The position numbers and the translations under genes are program-made. Positions 1 to 16,503 of a stretch of 64,000 bases of DNA are shown here, piece after piece; within the stretch, counting starts at the first letter, position 1; every line of letters begins with the position of its first letter. This DNA comes from Brachionus koreanus (taxonomy: Eukaryota; Rotifera; Eurotatoria; Ploima; Brachionidae), in contig PJRA01000005.1 in assembly GCA_016987375.1 (NCBI GenBank), positions 1,584,565-1,648,564 on the forward strand, read 5' to 3'. The notes under the pieces are model-generated. The model searched no databases. It worked only from the letters and a program-made list of their open reading frames with translations, and was not told where the DNA came from.

Positions 1-109
1 CTGGTTTGTTATTTAAATTTTTTTATTTATTAAAAATTAATTTTGAAAAAATTTGTTTGACATTGTTTTGTTTTGTTTTATTAACTTTTTTAAATAAATT
101 TTTAAAATA

Positions 110-402
110 AGTTTAGTTTATTTAATTAAAGTAAATGGCACAATTGAAGACATACACCGTACAGTGTTTACAATACTATGCCTCTTAATTACTTTTATTT
201 TATATTTTTTTAATTGAATTAAATGATCAAATGAATAGTGAGAAAAAAAACGGTAGGAACGTTTTTGCTTGTGCTGACGCTTTGGTTCTTAATTTTTTAA
301 ACAGACGCTTATCAGAATCCTTTTTGTTTCTAGCTCTCTTTCTTGGTCTTCTTTCGTCAATTTGTTTTTTCTAATGCCCCATGCAATACGTAGTTCTCTT
401 AG
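110..402 (-). repeat. Repeat family A, LINE/SINE-like 3' end with a TAAAC tail
   Basis: One of at least four copies of a roughly 290-bp dispersed repeat; the others lie near 15790-15880, 26318-26609 and 44240-44510. On the sense strand it ends in an A/T-rich segment followed by TAAAC pentamers, seen here as the complement at the left edge. Shared landmarks include a stretch encoding a basic tract and the motif AAGAACNAAAGC. A short tandem repeat at one end is typical of non-LTR retrotransposon 3' ends, so this is probably the 3' end of such an element or a SINE riding on it. No protein domain was recognised. Confidence 0.7.
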
Positions 403-1277
403 GCCTGACAAAATATGGTATGGAAAGCTGTAGTGTAGTGTTTTTGTTCAGATTCGCAATAGAGGTTCAATTTTTATGTACATAATTACGCTTTAATTTA
501 AAAAAAATCAACACTTTTGGCAAGTCAGCTTAAAATTTCAAAAAATCATGTTCCATTACTTATATCAACAAATTCATAATATTACGTAAGATTCCAGCAT
601 TCAAATAGCGTAAAAACAACCTTTTTTTATTTATTTTTATTTAAGATGAGAATTTCAAAAATTTAAAAATATATTTTTTGGTTTTGATAATTTTTCTAAC
701 TAGATTTGTTTAGTTGGACACTCTTGAGTTAAACTGAATAGCACTATCTTCTGGTTTCGAAGAGTTTTTAAATTTATTTTTCTAAAACTTAGACAACCAA
801 ATTTTGATATCGTTAAAGATCGTGAGGATCAAAATAAAATGATAATAAATAAAGCTTTTTTTCTCAATTTTTTTAATTTTTATAATTTTGAAAATGAAAT
901 TTCTCATTTAAACTCAGATAAAAATCAAGATTTTATTTATTTCGGTTTTCATCATTTTCGGTAGTTTTTACAAACCAAAGTATTTATGACACAACTATGG
1001 TATAGGTTCATTTAACTAAGAGAGTCAAACAGGGTCATTTTGATCCGAAAGTCATAATTATTAAAATATTATTTTATATTTTGATTCCGTTTCAAATTTT
1101 TTTTGTCTTTATAGAAAAAAAACATAATTATACGAAAAAAAGTTATTCAAACTTTAAAAAAAAATAAGAATTAATTTTTTTCAATATTTTATCAATGGTC
1201 AAAGCAACTGATACCCATGTCAAAACAAGAAAAGATTAAGTATTTAGAGTTTATTAAAAAAAATCTTCAAAAGTGTT

Positions 1278-1483
1278 GGTTACCATCAGTAGCAGCAACA
1301 GGAACGTCAAATGTTAATTCTAATCATCTTGATGGCCGCATGCCAAAACAACTCTTAAATAAAGCAATATAAATACATATATATATATATAATAATTAAG
1401 TTTAAGAAAAATTTTTTTCCTCGGTGCCTTCAAGACATTTAATAAAAGATTTTGATGGTTCTGTTCCCGCCACTGACGGTGCC
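1278..1483. mobile_element. MITE family F, copy 1 (TIR GGYACCGTCAGTG)
   Basis: A short element of about 206 bp whose two ends are imperfect inverted repeats: GGTTACCATCAGT on the left and, reversed, GGCACCGTCAGTGGCGG on the right. Both arms continue with an ACAG/GAAC/CATCAAA-like stretch for about 35 bases. The centre is AT-rich with a short (AT)n run. A second copy with better-kept ends lies at 18996-19233 inside a TAF2 intron. It has no coding capacity, so it must be moved by an outside transposase. The exact boundary and target duplication could not be fixed. Confidence 0.7.
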
Positions 1484-2709
1484 TATCACTCTCACTGCAG
1501 AAACAAAAATCAGCATATTTCATAAATCACTCTTTGAATTAGTATTAACAAAAGACTCTAGTAATTACTTTATAGCTTTGTGACAAACTGGAACAGAATT
1601 ATGTACAAGATTAAAAGAGTGAAAATATTTTTTAGCATTTCAAGCACACAGAGCTCATTCTGTGAATGTAAGAATTGAAGTGTGCAATATACAGATTCTA
1701 TCAGGTTTTGCCAGATCAATGGATATCAATCGAATAAAAAATTTATTGACATCTTTGGAATCCAACTTGGTCAGCACCAATATAATCTCAATTGAACAAA
1801 AGAAGTCCTTCACAAGATTTGTATGAAAATTTTGAATTCTTCGAGAAACTAATAGAATCTATAAAGCTATATGCAGTCTCACTTAAATATCTTTAAAAAA
1901 TAAAATTATTATTTTTTTTTGCTTTTTTGTAAATGTGCTTTTGTTTTACATGGTTCTTAATAATATTGGTATATTTTTACGAAAAATTACAAAGAAAGAT
2001 TAAATCAGTTTTTCTGAGGCTGAGGTAAAATTACATCAATATCTGCTAGTCGAGATAAATTCTATTTCGTGCAAAAAATTGTCATTTTTTTCCTCTTTTT
2101 TTTTTTAATATTTTTTATTTTTTCAGACAAAAAACTTTTGACTTAAATCTTACTAAATCTTCTAATTTTATTAATTATTTGCCATATTTCCAAAAAGAAA
2201 GACAATACTCAAAAACACTGTGTGGCAAATAAGCGAAGAAGCATTATCAAGCATTTATGAAAACCGGGCATATCCAAGAAACAGAAAATTTTGTAGACCT
2301 CTTGAAATTGAGTTTACAATTGATTGATGATAATGATAATCAAGATATTTGAGTTGTTAAAATTTAAATTAAGCGTAACTTTTTTTTGCTGAGAATTTTT
2401 GATTTTTGCTAAAAATTACAAATAACAACATAACATTTTGTTATTGAAAATCATCAATTGAATTAAAATAGAAAAAAAAAATTTGTTTTTTTTATTATTT
2501 TAAAATAATTTTATTAAATCTTTAAAAGATGCGAAAGCCAAAAAAAAAAACTCATATTAAATAAAATTGATTTTATAATTGGATTTGTTTTAAATAAGAT
2601 ATCTAAATTAGACTTTTATTAAGGATATTAAAAGTACAATTTTTTGTGAAAAAAAATTTTTAAAAAATAAACTTAAATGTTCATGAACAAGCTGAAATAA
2701 ATCGAATGT
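1484..2709. other. Intergenic; one unassigned coding-like scrap
   Basis: No gene could be assembled. The only coding-like stretch is 1635-1825 on the + strand, open for about 63 codons with balanced codon use but without a start codon, splice context or recognisable family. It may be a decayed exon or transposon piece. The rest is AT-rich sequence downstream of VCP. Confidence 0.4.
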
Positions 2710-7397
<4,688 letters not shown>

Positions 7398-8090
7398 GAT
7401 ATGACCGCATTTGGATGCATGCTATTCAAGCGTGGATACCATTTCTTAAGAAAGATACTGAAGTTTTGGAGTTTGTCTAAAGGAGAGCCACTAGATTGGT
7501 GCAAGCAATGAGGATCGTTTGGCAATATTTAATTGAACATCAGTAGAGGAAAAGATTGTGAGAGGTGACCTCATTTTGCAGTACAGATTTATAAAAAAGA
7601 TTTTTTTTTCCTTATTCATTCCTTGTGGAGTATAGGGTCATTACTTTTGATTTCCACTCAAGTTGGTGTTTGTTGACCTCCATGTTACTGCTGGTCTTTA
7701 TACCTTACGTACTTGTGGTTTTCATTTGACGGTCTTTTTTGCTATTCTTTTTTTTTATTCAAAATACGTGTCCAAGCGATTGCAATCTTTTGCTCATAAT
7801 GCATAGACTTAATGGCTCTTAATTTACTCTTTTGAATAGTTCAGCATTCAACAGTGTCTCAGATCAGTGTATCCAGATAAATTAGATGCTATTTGTAAAT
7901 TGGTCAAATGCCCAAAAACAGCTATAGGAAGAAATTTCAGCCAAAGATTCAACTTCTTTACCAACAGTGTGATAGGATTGTGGAATAGATAACAGACATA
8001 AACTGTTCACTCTAAATTTTAAATGAGTTTAAAAACAAGTTGGACAAGATTAACCTATGATCGCTAAAAACTAAATAGTATCAACTTTAA
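7398..8090 (+). mobile_element. Degraded CR1-like non-LTR retrotransposon, end of RT ORF
   Basis: Decayed 3' coding end of a LINE. Near 7420-7510 the + strand reads A-W-I-P-F-L-K-K-D followed, after an in-frame stop, by R-R-A-T-R-L-V, which is the signature of the CR1-like RT C-terminus. Near 7920-8050 it reads RFNFFTNSVIGLWN and then an F-K-x-x-L-D-like end, the conserved last block of these proteins. Sequence between about 7615 and 7740 does not fit the protein and may be a later insertion. Stops and frameshifts show it is dead. Related relics lie at 25300-25600, 34655-35190 and 61140-61900. Confidence 0.8.
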
Positions 8091-8193
8091 TACGATTAGG
8101 ATTATTATTTTTCTTTAAAATAATTTGAATTAAGGATTGTATTTTTATTAGTTTAATAAAAACAAAAATAACAATTAAGTAAAAAACAAAATA

Positions 8194-9868
8194 TCAGTTA
8201 ATATAGATATTTTCATTTTGATCTTCAGGTTGCTGACCAAGAATAGTTTTTCTTATATTTTCTATATCTTCTTTTAGGTCTGAATTGTCTGGATCGATTT
8301 TAAGAGCCGCTTCAAAATCCAACAACCCTTCGGCGTATAATTCTAGCTCACAAAATGATGTTCCGCGTCTAACATGAGCTTTTAGCCGACTAGAAGCATT
8401 GTCAGCAACAGGTGGGGTCAACAAATCCAAAGCCTAAATGGTCAATTTATTTTAATATTTTTTTTTTTATTGATGTAAATCCAGTTACCCTTGTACAGTC
8501 TTCTACACATTTTATCAAATTTCTTACTTTGAAATGACAAGCTGCTCGATTTGAATAAAGGCTAGAAAAAATTTTGAATATTAGTTTACAAGAAACAATT
8601 GAGAAAACAAGACTTACGATGGTTCTTTTGGAAAAAGTCTGATTGCATGATTATAGACCCCTATAGCAACTTGATAGTTTTCTTGTTTGAAATAATTACT
8701 TTTTAATTTTTAAAATTTTTTTTAGAATTTTTTCATAAACGTATCCAAATGTATTTTTACCTTGCTTTTTCTTTTAATAAATCAAGATTTAACTCGTTAG
8801 GAGATAGATCATTGAGATCGTCTGGTAATTCGCTTATTTTTCTAGCCTCAGTTTGTTTTTCCAACCACTAAAAATATTTAATAAATTGATGAACTGAGCA
8901 ATTAAGCTTCTAATGAAACTACTTCTCTTTCTAACTGGTCTTGAGATTCTCTTGAAGGTGTTGGAAAAACCCTTGGTGTAAAACGAATTTGTATTGAACC
9001 GCTCGATCTAGGTCCAGGTAAATCAGAAATATTTTTTTCATCACTTTTTAGATTCGACTCTTCAAAAATTTCTTTTCTATTTTCCTCCATTGTTTTAACG
9101 GCAGTTGAATCATTTTTTACTTTTTCCAAATAAGGCTTAATATATTGAAATGAACAGATTTATTTGGATTATCATTAGCTGCTTACTACTTGTTCTTTTT
9201 CAACTTGAACAGTTTTATGTGATTTTTTGAAGCTTTCTATCTCTTGTGTTGCTTTTTTTCTTTCATTTTCTTTTAATGATTCAATTCTATTACGCTCTGA
9301 TTCTTCAAGCTAAGAAAAATTACAATTTTTTAAATATCAGTAATTTAAATTCAGAAAAATAAATTTTATATTTAAAATTTTTAGATTTAAATACATAAAA
9401 TTTTTATTTTACCTTCATTTGTTCTTTAAGAGCAAGTTTTTTGTTAGCTTCTTTTAGATCATTTTTTTCTTTGGTCAATCTTTCAGCTTTTTGCCCTGCG
9501 TACTTAATCGCTTCTTCTCTGACCAATTTTAATAATTCTTTATTCTCAAAATCCTTGTGAAATAAGTTTGGCCACGCACTATCTTCTGCTTTAGAAAACT
9601 GTAACGAAATAATTCCATTTTTTACAACAACCACCGAACTTTCATCATCAATCATTTCATAAAACCAGCATTCGAATAAAAATGGCGGATAAGACACCTA
9701 TTAAATAATAATTTTCTAATTATCAAAATGATGACTTAATCTTACTTTAACGTATTCTCTGCTATTTAGTATATCCACATTGTTAGCCTTGGTTCCTTTG
9801 AGCGGAAGATTAATGCTTATCTTAGACTCACTTTGAGTCCATGTAAAATCTTTAATAATTATGGGCAT
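8194..9868 (-). CDS. DNAAF4: Dynein axonemal assembly factor 4 (DYX1C1)
   Basis: Cytoplasmic co-chaperone that helps preassemble axonemal dynein arms with HSP90/HSP70, so it marks a ciliated animal. Eight exons join in phase: 9868-9746, 9697-9413, 9309-9190 (or to 9187), 9135-8923, 8867-8761, 8698-8618, 8561-8489 and 8433-8194. They give about 413 residues against 420 in human. An N-terminal CS/p23-like domain contains YPPFLFE and IDDESS. A charged coiled coil and an F-T-P-R-V-F-P linker follow. A TPR block near the C-terminus contains [18 protein letters not shown] and EAALKIDP. The ATG at 9868 gives the expected short lead into the CS domain. PSMF1 starts divergently 294 bp away, so the two probably share a promoter region. 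The only doubtful junction is the exon 3 donor, where GTAGTAAG allows two choices three bases apart. Confidence 0.95.
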
Positions 9869-10162
9869 TTTTCAATTTAAAAATATCGAAAATGTTAGGT
9901 CCTTTTTTTTTTTATTAATTTTCAGTTAGTTACCATGAAAACAATTTTTTTTCAATTCAATTTTTAAGACAAAAATAATGACTATGTGCTAAAATGTCAA
10001 AATAAATGCAATTTCTCAAAAAAATTTCTCAAAAAATTTTGAAAATAAGAAATGTTTATAGATTTTTAAGGATAGTTCATAGGTATATTTTTATCCTAAA
10101 GTATTTAAAAATAAAATCTTAATATTAGTTTTTTTTTCAAATAAGAGAATTGATTTAAAAAA
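9869..10162. promoter_or_regulatory. Shared divergent promoter region of DNAAF4 and PSMF1
   Basis: A 294-bp AT-rich gap separates the two start codons, which point away from each other, so regulatory sequence for both must lie here or in the first introns. No TATA box or other specific site can be named with confidence. Confidence 0.5.
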
Positions 10163-11302
10163 ATGCCGAATATTAGCTTTTTTGGTCTAGAAACATTTGT
10201 TTATGCATACAAGAATCAAGTAAAAAAAGAATCTGATCTTATTGCTTTGTTTGTTCATTGGTATCTGGTAAAAAACGGTTTTGTTTGTGTTCTAGATGGA
10301 CGAGTAATTCTAATTAATAAAAAATAATTTAATTTTAAAAAAAATAATCAAACAAAAAAAGAAAACTGAAATTTTGCCTAATGATTGGAATTCTAATGAT
10401 GAACTCTACGTTCTTGATTATTCACTAGATTCAAAAGGATTCGAACTTAAAATATTAACTGCTGATGACTCATTAATAATAAATCTAATGGTATTTAGTT
10501 TTTCAATTAATTCATATTTATTAAGTTTGATTTTCCCAGAAAAAATCTACTGAACGAACAGCTAGTCTTAATTGTGTGGTAAAAAATCATATTTCTAGCT
10601 TAAAAAATGAATACCAAAAGTAAATAAAAACAATAATCCTATCCTATCTTTTTTTAAATTAATTATAAATATATTATACAAAAAATTAGCCTATTTATGA
10701 ATTTAAATGATTTGCATGAATCGATCTCGAAAGAATTTGAGCCTTTATTCAAAGAAGAAAAAAAGTCTTCAAGTGAAGGTGCAGCATTTAAGGAAGAGAC
10801 TCCCAAACCAAGGTAAATAATTAAACAAAATAAACATTTGTTTTCAAAAATTTTTTTTTAAAAAGAGGAGAGGTCATATTTGATCCTTTAAGAGACATAC
10901 CCCAGCAAAGACCACCTTTGCCTCCAAGAGACATAGGTCGATCCGATTTGGATCCTTTCAGAGTTGACCCACTCGGAACAGGAGGTAAAATTTGATTTTT
11001 ACAAATTGAACTTTCTCAAAAAATTTTTTTCTTCAAAGGAATGATTTTTGATCCATTTAGGAATTATGATCGAAGACTTATACCAACAAATTTGCCACCT
11101 GGTGCAGTTCCACCTAGAGCCAGATTTGATCCTTACGGACCACCTAGTCCTGATGAATTAATTCCTGGATCGTCAACTAGAGTTGGGTAAATTTTGCAAT
11201 AAATTTTAAAAATACAAATTTAATTAAATTAAATAAATAAGACCAAATCCTAATCATTTGAGACCCCCAGGTGGATTTGGAAATGACCATATGTTTATGT
11301 AA
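10163..11302 (+). CDS. PSMF1: Proteasome inhibitor PI31
   Basis: PI31 binds the 20S proteasome and, through its FP domain, F-box proteins; it has roles in proteasome assembly and transport. Seven exons join in phase: 10163-10303, 10362-10490, 10540-10619, 10690-10812, 10866-10984, 11039-11186 and 11242-11302. They give 266 residues against 271 in human. The N-terminal FP-type domain includes ILPNDWNSNDELYVL. The C-terminal half is the typical Pro/Gly/Arg-rich disordered region with repeated D-P-L/D-P-F and the block LPPGAVPPRARFDPYGP. Human PI31 ends in M-Y-L, an HbYX motif that docks into the proteasome alpha ring; this protein ends in M-F-M, with Phe for Tyr. It converges with WTAP, whose stop lies 427 bp downstream. 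Confidence 0.95.
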
Positions 11303-11728
11303 AATCAACTAAATTTTAAAATTTATTTATTTTTCATTTAAATAAAATAATTCTGACAGCTACAAGAATTCTTAAATTTCTTAAAATATTAATTTTGATA
11401 ATAAGTTTTTATATTTAAAAAAAAAAAATTAAAATTACATATGCTTGATTCTTCATTATAATTGTGATTTAAAACCTAAATAATTTTATTTCAATAAATC
11501 GAAATAAATTCAATTTCGGTTTATAAATATTTAAATATTTATTTAATTTTTAGATTTAATCTCACACTTTTTAAACTAATTTTATATCAAAATTCACAAT
11601 GCAAAGAATCATTAAATATTTACATAAATATTCAGTTTTCAGAGTTGATTTTAACGGCATAATAAGGTAATTGAATATAAAAAAATTTAAATTTAAAATA
11701 AAGATTAAATAAAAAAAAAAACGATATT
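11303..11728. other. Short intergenic between converging PSMF1 and WTAP
   Basis: AT-rich 3' flank shared by two converging genes. AATAAA-like hexamers on both strands could be polyadenylation signals, but such strings are common at this composition. No ORF of note. Confidence 0.5.
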
Positions 11729-12681
11729 TTAAGTTTCCATACTCTCATTTTTATTATTAGTATCTATTAATTCTTTTTGATCTAATTTTTCTTTAAGCTG
11801 CAAAATAGTGGCTTGCATTGCATCCATCTGACTGTCAATCTCCAAAAGGAACGAGTTTAAATCTAAAAAAATTCAGCTTTAATCGTATATTTTTTAAGAT
11901 TGCGGAAATTCTTTTTGAATTATTCAAATTTTTTATGTAGTAAATCCCTCTTTTTATTTTTTATTTGCTGAACGATGAAAGAAAATAAAATTTTATTTTA
12001 GGCCACCCAAGAAAATAGTCCTTATTTATTTTTCAAATCTTAAATGAGCTCTAAATCCAAATTGTGAATTTCCGTAAGCAAATTAGAAATTACTTTGCTC
12101 ATTTTCACATGTTTCATTAAGAAGTTGTTTATGATACGCCAAGTCATGTTCTAATTGAGCCACATTGCCTGACGAAATTATTTTACCGAGCTCTTCATTT
12201 TCGTTAAGCAATTTCCGGCATTTGTTCATTAAACGTTTTGTGAGCTGGCTCTCAGGCGTGTATTTAGTTGAATTTAATTCAATTTCTAGCTCTTCCTTTT
12301 TTTTTCGTGTTTCTTCGAGATCTTTTTTGAGCTGAACGATCACGGCATTTATGGTCGGATCGACTAAGCATGACTTAGTTTGTGCTGAACAAGATCCCAT
12401 TTGATCATTACCATTTTCCGCGATTTGAACCTTAATAAGTCAAATTATTTGTCTTAAAGAAAAATTTTCAAAAAAATTAATACATTGCCATCCGACTCTT
12501 TTGAATTAGCTGAGCTCATGAGTATTATGTTTTTTAACTTGGCGATTTCCATTAAATGCTTTTTTTCTCTCTCTTCTATACCGGCCGTATAAGCAGCCAA
12601 TTTGCGGTACTTTGCAACTAGTTCTTCTTTGGTTAAGCTTTCTAATTCGAAATCACCAATTTTGCTCTTTTCTTCGTTCAT
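11729..12681 (-). CDS. WTAP: WTAP / Fl(2)d, m6A methyltransferase complex regulator
   Basis: WTAP is the coiled-coil adaptor that holds METTL3-METTL14 and its cofactors in nuclear speckles for m6A mRNA methylation, and it influences splicing. Three exons join in phase: 12681-12484, 12430-12094 and 11862-11729, giving 222 residues. Diagnostic segments are VDPTINAVIVQLKKDLEET, YTPESQ, LMNKCRKLLNENEELG and NVAQLEHDLAYHKQ, each matching the WTAP core, followed by L-E-I-D-S-Q-M-D-A-M-Q. Human WTAP is 396 residues because of a Ser/Gly-rich disordered tail; here the protein stops soon after the coiled coil at an in-frame TAA. Either the tail is absent in this lineage or a 3' exon was missed. TMX3 starts divergently 737 bp away. 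Confidence 0.93.
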
Positions 12682-13418
12682 TTTTGATTTGTTTTCTATT
12701 TGAAAGTTTTAGGACATTTAACATATAACTGATGCTAACAAATTTATTTTATAAATAGGAAGTTTTTTTTTGTTTTTTAAAAAAAAAATTTTATAAAATA
12801 TTCAGTTTAACATGACAGTAAAAAATCTTTTTTTCTATATGCATTTTTAATTTAAATTTTGTTTTTACAAAGCGATAGCTTTTTATACCCAACATTTTGT
12901 TCAAATAAAATTTGAATTTTTTTTTTAATATCATTTTAGTAAATCATTTCGTTAATGAATATTAATTTTTAAAATGACTCAATATTATTTTAAGAATTTG
13001 ATATTTTATTTAGTTTTGAAATAAATTATTTAAAAAATTTCGATTTTTTTTATTTGATTTTAATTACTAAGAAAAATGGAAATTTTAATTATTTCGATTT
13101 TGTATTATAAGAAAAAAAATTGAATTTGAAGCTGCAAAAACGCTTACAAAATTAGCAGGAAAATATCATAAGTTTAAATTAATAATGCAAAATATTCTGC
13201 TTTTTTTTAAGTGATTATTGGAAATTTTGATTAATTATTCTTAGTAAATATTATTATTTATAAATTATGCTTTTTATTCTCGTTTTTCTATTTTATCTTA
13301 ATTTTTATTTTAAATCCTAGCTATAAGACCAGGAAGCAAACCAATAGATAAAAATGAAATTAGAAACATTTTGAAAATCTATTTTTAAAAATAAAAACCA
13401 AAATCGATTTTTTTAACT
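12682..13418. other. Intergenic between divergent WTAP and TMX3
   Basis: About 740 bp of very AT-rich sequence between two divergent start codons; it must hold both promoters. No conserved motif or ORF could be identified. Confidence 0.5.
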
Positions 13419-15449
13419 ATGCCAAAGATGAGATCATTAATATTAGCCATATATCTAATAATAATAAGTCTTTTTGCTTCATATAACTGTAATGAAGATG
13501 ACGACCCTTTAGTCTACGAAATGGATGACCGGTAAGACTTTCTTAAAAAATTTTTCAATATCTATAATTTTATGTTTTAGAGTAATTGATTTTACCACTC
13601 AAGGAAAATGGTTGATCATGTTTTATGCTCCTTGGTGGTAACTGTTTTTCTAGCTTTTTTATTTTCATTAATAAAAAAACTCAAATTAGCGGTCATTGCA
13701 AAAAACTGGAACCTGTTTTTGAAGAAATTGGAAAATTTTACAAAGGAAAAATGATGAATATAGCTAAAGTTGATGCCACACGTTTTGTCAAAGCTGCCAA
13801 TCATTTTGAAATAAAAGGATATCCAACAATAAAATTGTAAATTTAATTAAAAACAAAAATTTTAATTTATTTATTGTTAATAAATTAGTATTTATGGTAA
13901 AACAAATGTGAATTTTTTTGGTGAGAGAAGAAAAGGAGATCTCATTGAATTTATTAAGAGGGCTGATGCGTTTGTTAAAAATATTTTTTTGAATATTTTT
14001 TTATTTTTTTGTAGACCTAGGGTTTCACGTGTACTTCATCAACTCGATTTTGAAAATACTAAGCATGAAATTCAACTGTTTTTTGTATTGATCATCAAAA
14101 AAGAACATATGAATAGCACTATTAAAGTAATGTTAGAAAAAAATTATTCATTTTCTATAATTTTTTTTTAAAAAAAATAAGAATGAATTTTTCAGTTTGG
14201 CCGAAAAACATTTTTTGGATGCCTACTTTTATTTTGCACTTCCAGAGCATGTTGTCAAAGTAAGAAAATAATTATTTTATAATTTTGGAATAAATTTTTT
14301 TTCATTTTTATTAGACAGCTAAAGTAACTGATAGTCCTAGAGTTGGAGTGATCAAGGACAACGAATTAGAATTATGGGATAGCTCTAAATCAACTATGGA
14401 GGAATTTGTAAAGCTTGAACAATTTCCAACTTTTTGTGAAGTTACAAGTAAGCATTTTTAAACTAAAATAATTTTACTAAATTTTACATCAAATCAGTGA
14501 CAAATTTTTATAATCTGGTGGATACAAAAAAAACGCTTTTAATTTTGCTAGTTAATTTAGACGATCATTCCAAACTTCATCAGACAAGAAAGTAAAATTA
14601 AAATTCTATTTAATGCATGAATAGTTTAATTTAAATAATTGATTTAGAATACGACAAATTTTTAAAATTTATGCAAAAACAAAAAAAGAAGACTATCACG
14701 AGTAAATAGGAGAATTTTAATTTTGAATTTTTTTATCTTAAAATTTAATTTAAGTGAATTTGTTTTTGGCTATTCCGAAAACCATGATTTAATAAGTGGA
14801 ATAGCAATTTGGTCTCTATCAACACCATGTTTATTTATACTAAATACAACCTCATTTACTTATAATCTTGTTTATTTTTTGGACAGTGACAACCAAGTCA
14901 AAGAATTCAGCGTTGAGAAAATTTTAAATGATTTTCGAAATAATAAACTAGAAGTCAGTAGAATAAAATAAAGTTTTTATTTATAAATTTTATTTTAACT
15001 AGGTTTTTGGTGGCAAAAGCGTTTTTAGAACAATCAGACGACCATTATGGGAAATCTATAGAGCTATAATTGTAAATTTTAGACATTAGACTAAATAAAA
15101 AATCAATTTTAAATTCGGTAGGAAATGTTTGTTGAAGCACCTATAATTTCATTGTTTATATTTGGACTACCTTTTGGTGTCATTTCGATAGTTTTCTACT
15201 TCTTATGCTGTATGGATTCAAATGATCAACCGGAGAATGAAGAGGTGCATGAATCCGACATGGAAGACGAACATCAGTACTATTTGGATGAGGCAAGTAA
15301 ACTGCATGAACAAATAAAAGCTAAAGGTTGGATTATTCAAACTTTTTAAAATAAATTGATATTTTTTGTTTAAATTAGAATATAAAAATTTGGTTAATGG
15401 AGAGCAAAAAATGATAAAGATTCCTACAACTTCTAAAAAAGATCAATGA
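13419..15449 (+). CDS. TMX3: Thioredoxin-related transmembrane protein 3 (PDI family)
   Basis: ER membrane protein disulfide oxidoreductase. Thirteen exons join in phase: 13419-13531, 13581-13637, 13690-13836, 13889-13969, 14015-14126, 14182-14259, 14315-14447, 14498-14591, 14648-14701, 14755-14953, 15003-15071, 15122-15326 and 15379-15449. They give 470 residues against 454 in human. A signal peptide covers about residues 1-24, followed by a thioredoxin domain with active site APWCGHCKKLEP; an intron splits the codon of the first active-site Cys. Two degenerate thioredoxin-like domains follow. Near the C-terminus is a membrane segment, FIFGLPFGVISIVFYF, then an acidic cytosolic tail ending K-K-D-Q, which fits the KKxx ER-retrieval rule (human ends KKKD). 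The exon 6 acceptor is a weak TAAG at 14178-14181; the nearby stronger TTTTCAG would break the frame. Confidence 0.92.
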
Positions 15450-16503
15450 GCGTTTCCTCCAATGTGTCTTAACAAACTTATTTTTTAATTATTATTATAT
15501 GTTTAATTCGTATTTAGTAAATTTAAAAATTAAAAGTGCTTTTTGTAATAATAAGCCCATAAAAATGATAACTTATCATCCAAAGAACAAAGTTTGCTTT
15601 AAAATTATTGAATTATTGACAGATGACGCATTTACAAAAATGTTTGGAAGTGTATTTCAAAAATTTGCACATTATATTAAAAGTTTTCTTCTAGTTGCTT
15701 GGAATTTATTTTTTTGTGTTACTTAATGACCTATAACCTGGTTTCTTACAGTAAACTAATACTAAATTTTAAAAAACAGTTTTGAAATTAGTTAAGTTTA
15801 GTTTGTTTATTACTATAATAAATATAAAAGATTTTTTTTAATTGAATTATATGATTTAATGAATAAAGAAAAATAAATTTAATTAAAAAAAAGAGGCTTT
15901 TTAACTCGAAATTATGGTAATGGTGTTTTGGGTTGTTTGACATATTCTCATGTATTTTTCGATTCATATTTTTGTTTCAAACATCTTGTTACATATTGAG
16001 GATTTGGTTTTGAATTTTACTCTTGTATGAATTTTTTCTAGTTTGGCCAGTTAATCTGTAGGGTTCTAAAAAAATATTTTTAAAAATTGAAATAAGTCAT
16101 TCTATATTCTCAAGATTTGAATATTGGGCAGTTCAATAAGAAAGAAACAATAAAACATAGCAATTGGGAAACGAAAGTAAATTTTGTAAATCTTTTATCG
16201 TACTGACTCGTTTTTTTTTTGAAGTGCTTTTTATTCAATAAATTTAAAATAAGATTTATTTACTTGACGAATAAGAAAAGATTTAGAAATATCTTCTTTA
16301 TAAAAAGAAAAGCGATTAAATCATGTAAAGAATATTGTGCATTTTTGTTCTAAATTCAAAAAATTTTTGACATTATAATTATTTAAATTTATAAAATATA
16401 ATTTATAAAATATAATAGTATTATAAAATATATAAAATTGAACTTTGTATCACTCAAATTTTAAACGATTTGAATTTAAATTTTTGGCAATACTAAATTG
16501 AAA
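15450..16503. other. Intergenic with a partial copy of repeat A
   Basis: About 15790-15880 carries the tail end of repeat family A in minus orientation (AGTTTAGTTTG followed by the shared A/T-rich block). A 75-codon + frame at 15499-15726 has no recognisable similarity. The rest is AT-rich flank and the SLC25A20 promoter. Confidence 0.5.

Noticed and set aside
1320..1523. 67-codon minus-strand frame
   Set aside because: It overlaps the MITE at 1278-1483 and includes an (AT)n run; not a gene.
15499..15726. 75-codon + frame downstream of TMX3
   Set aside because: Low-complexity Lys/Phe/Ile/Asn composition and no recognisable domain; TMX3 already ends in a valid ER-retrieval tail upstream.
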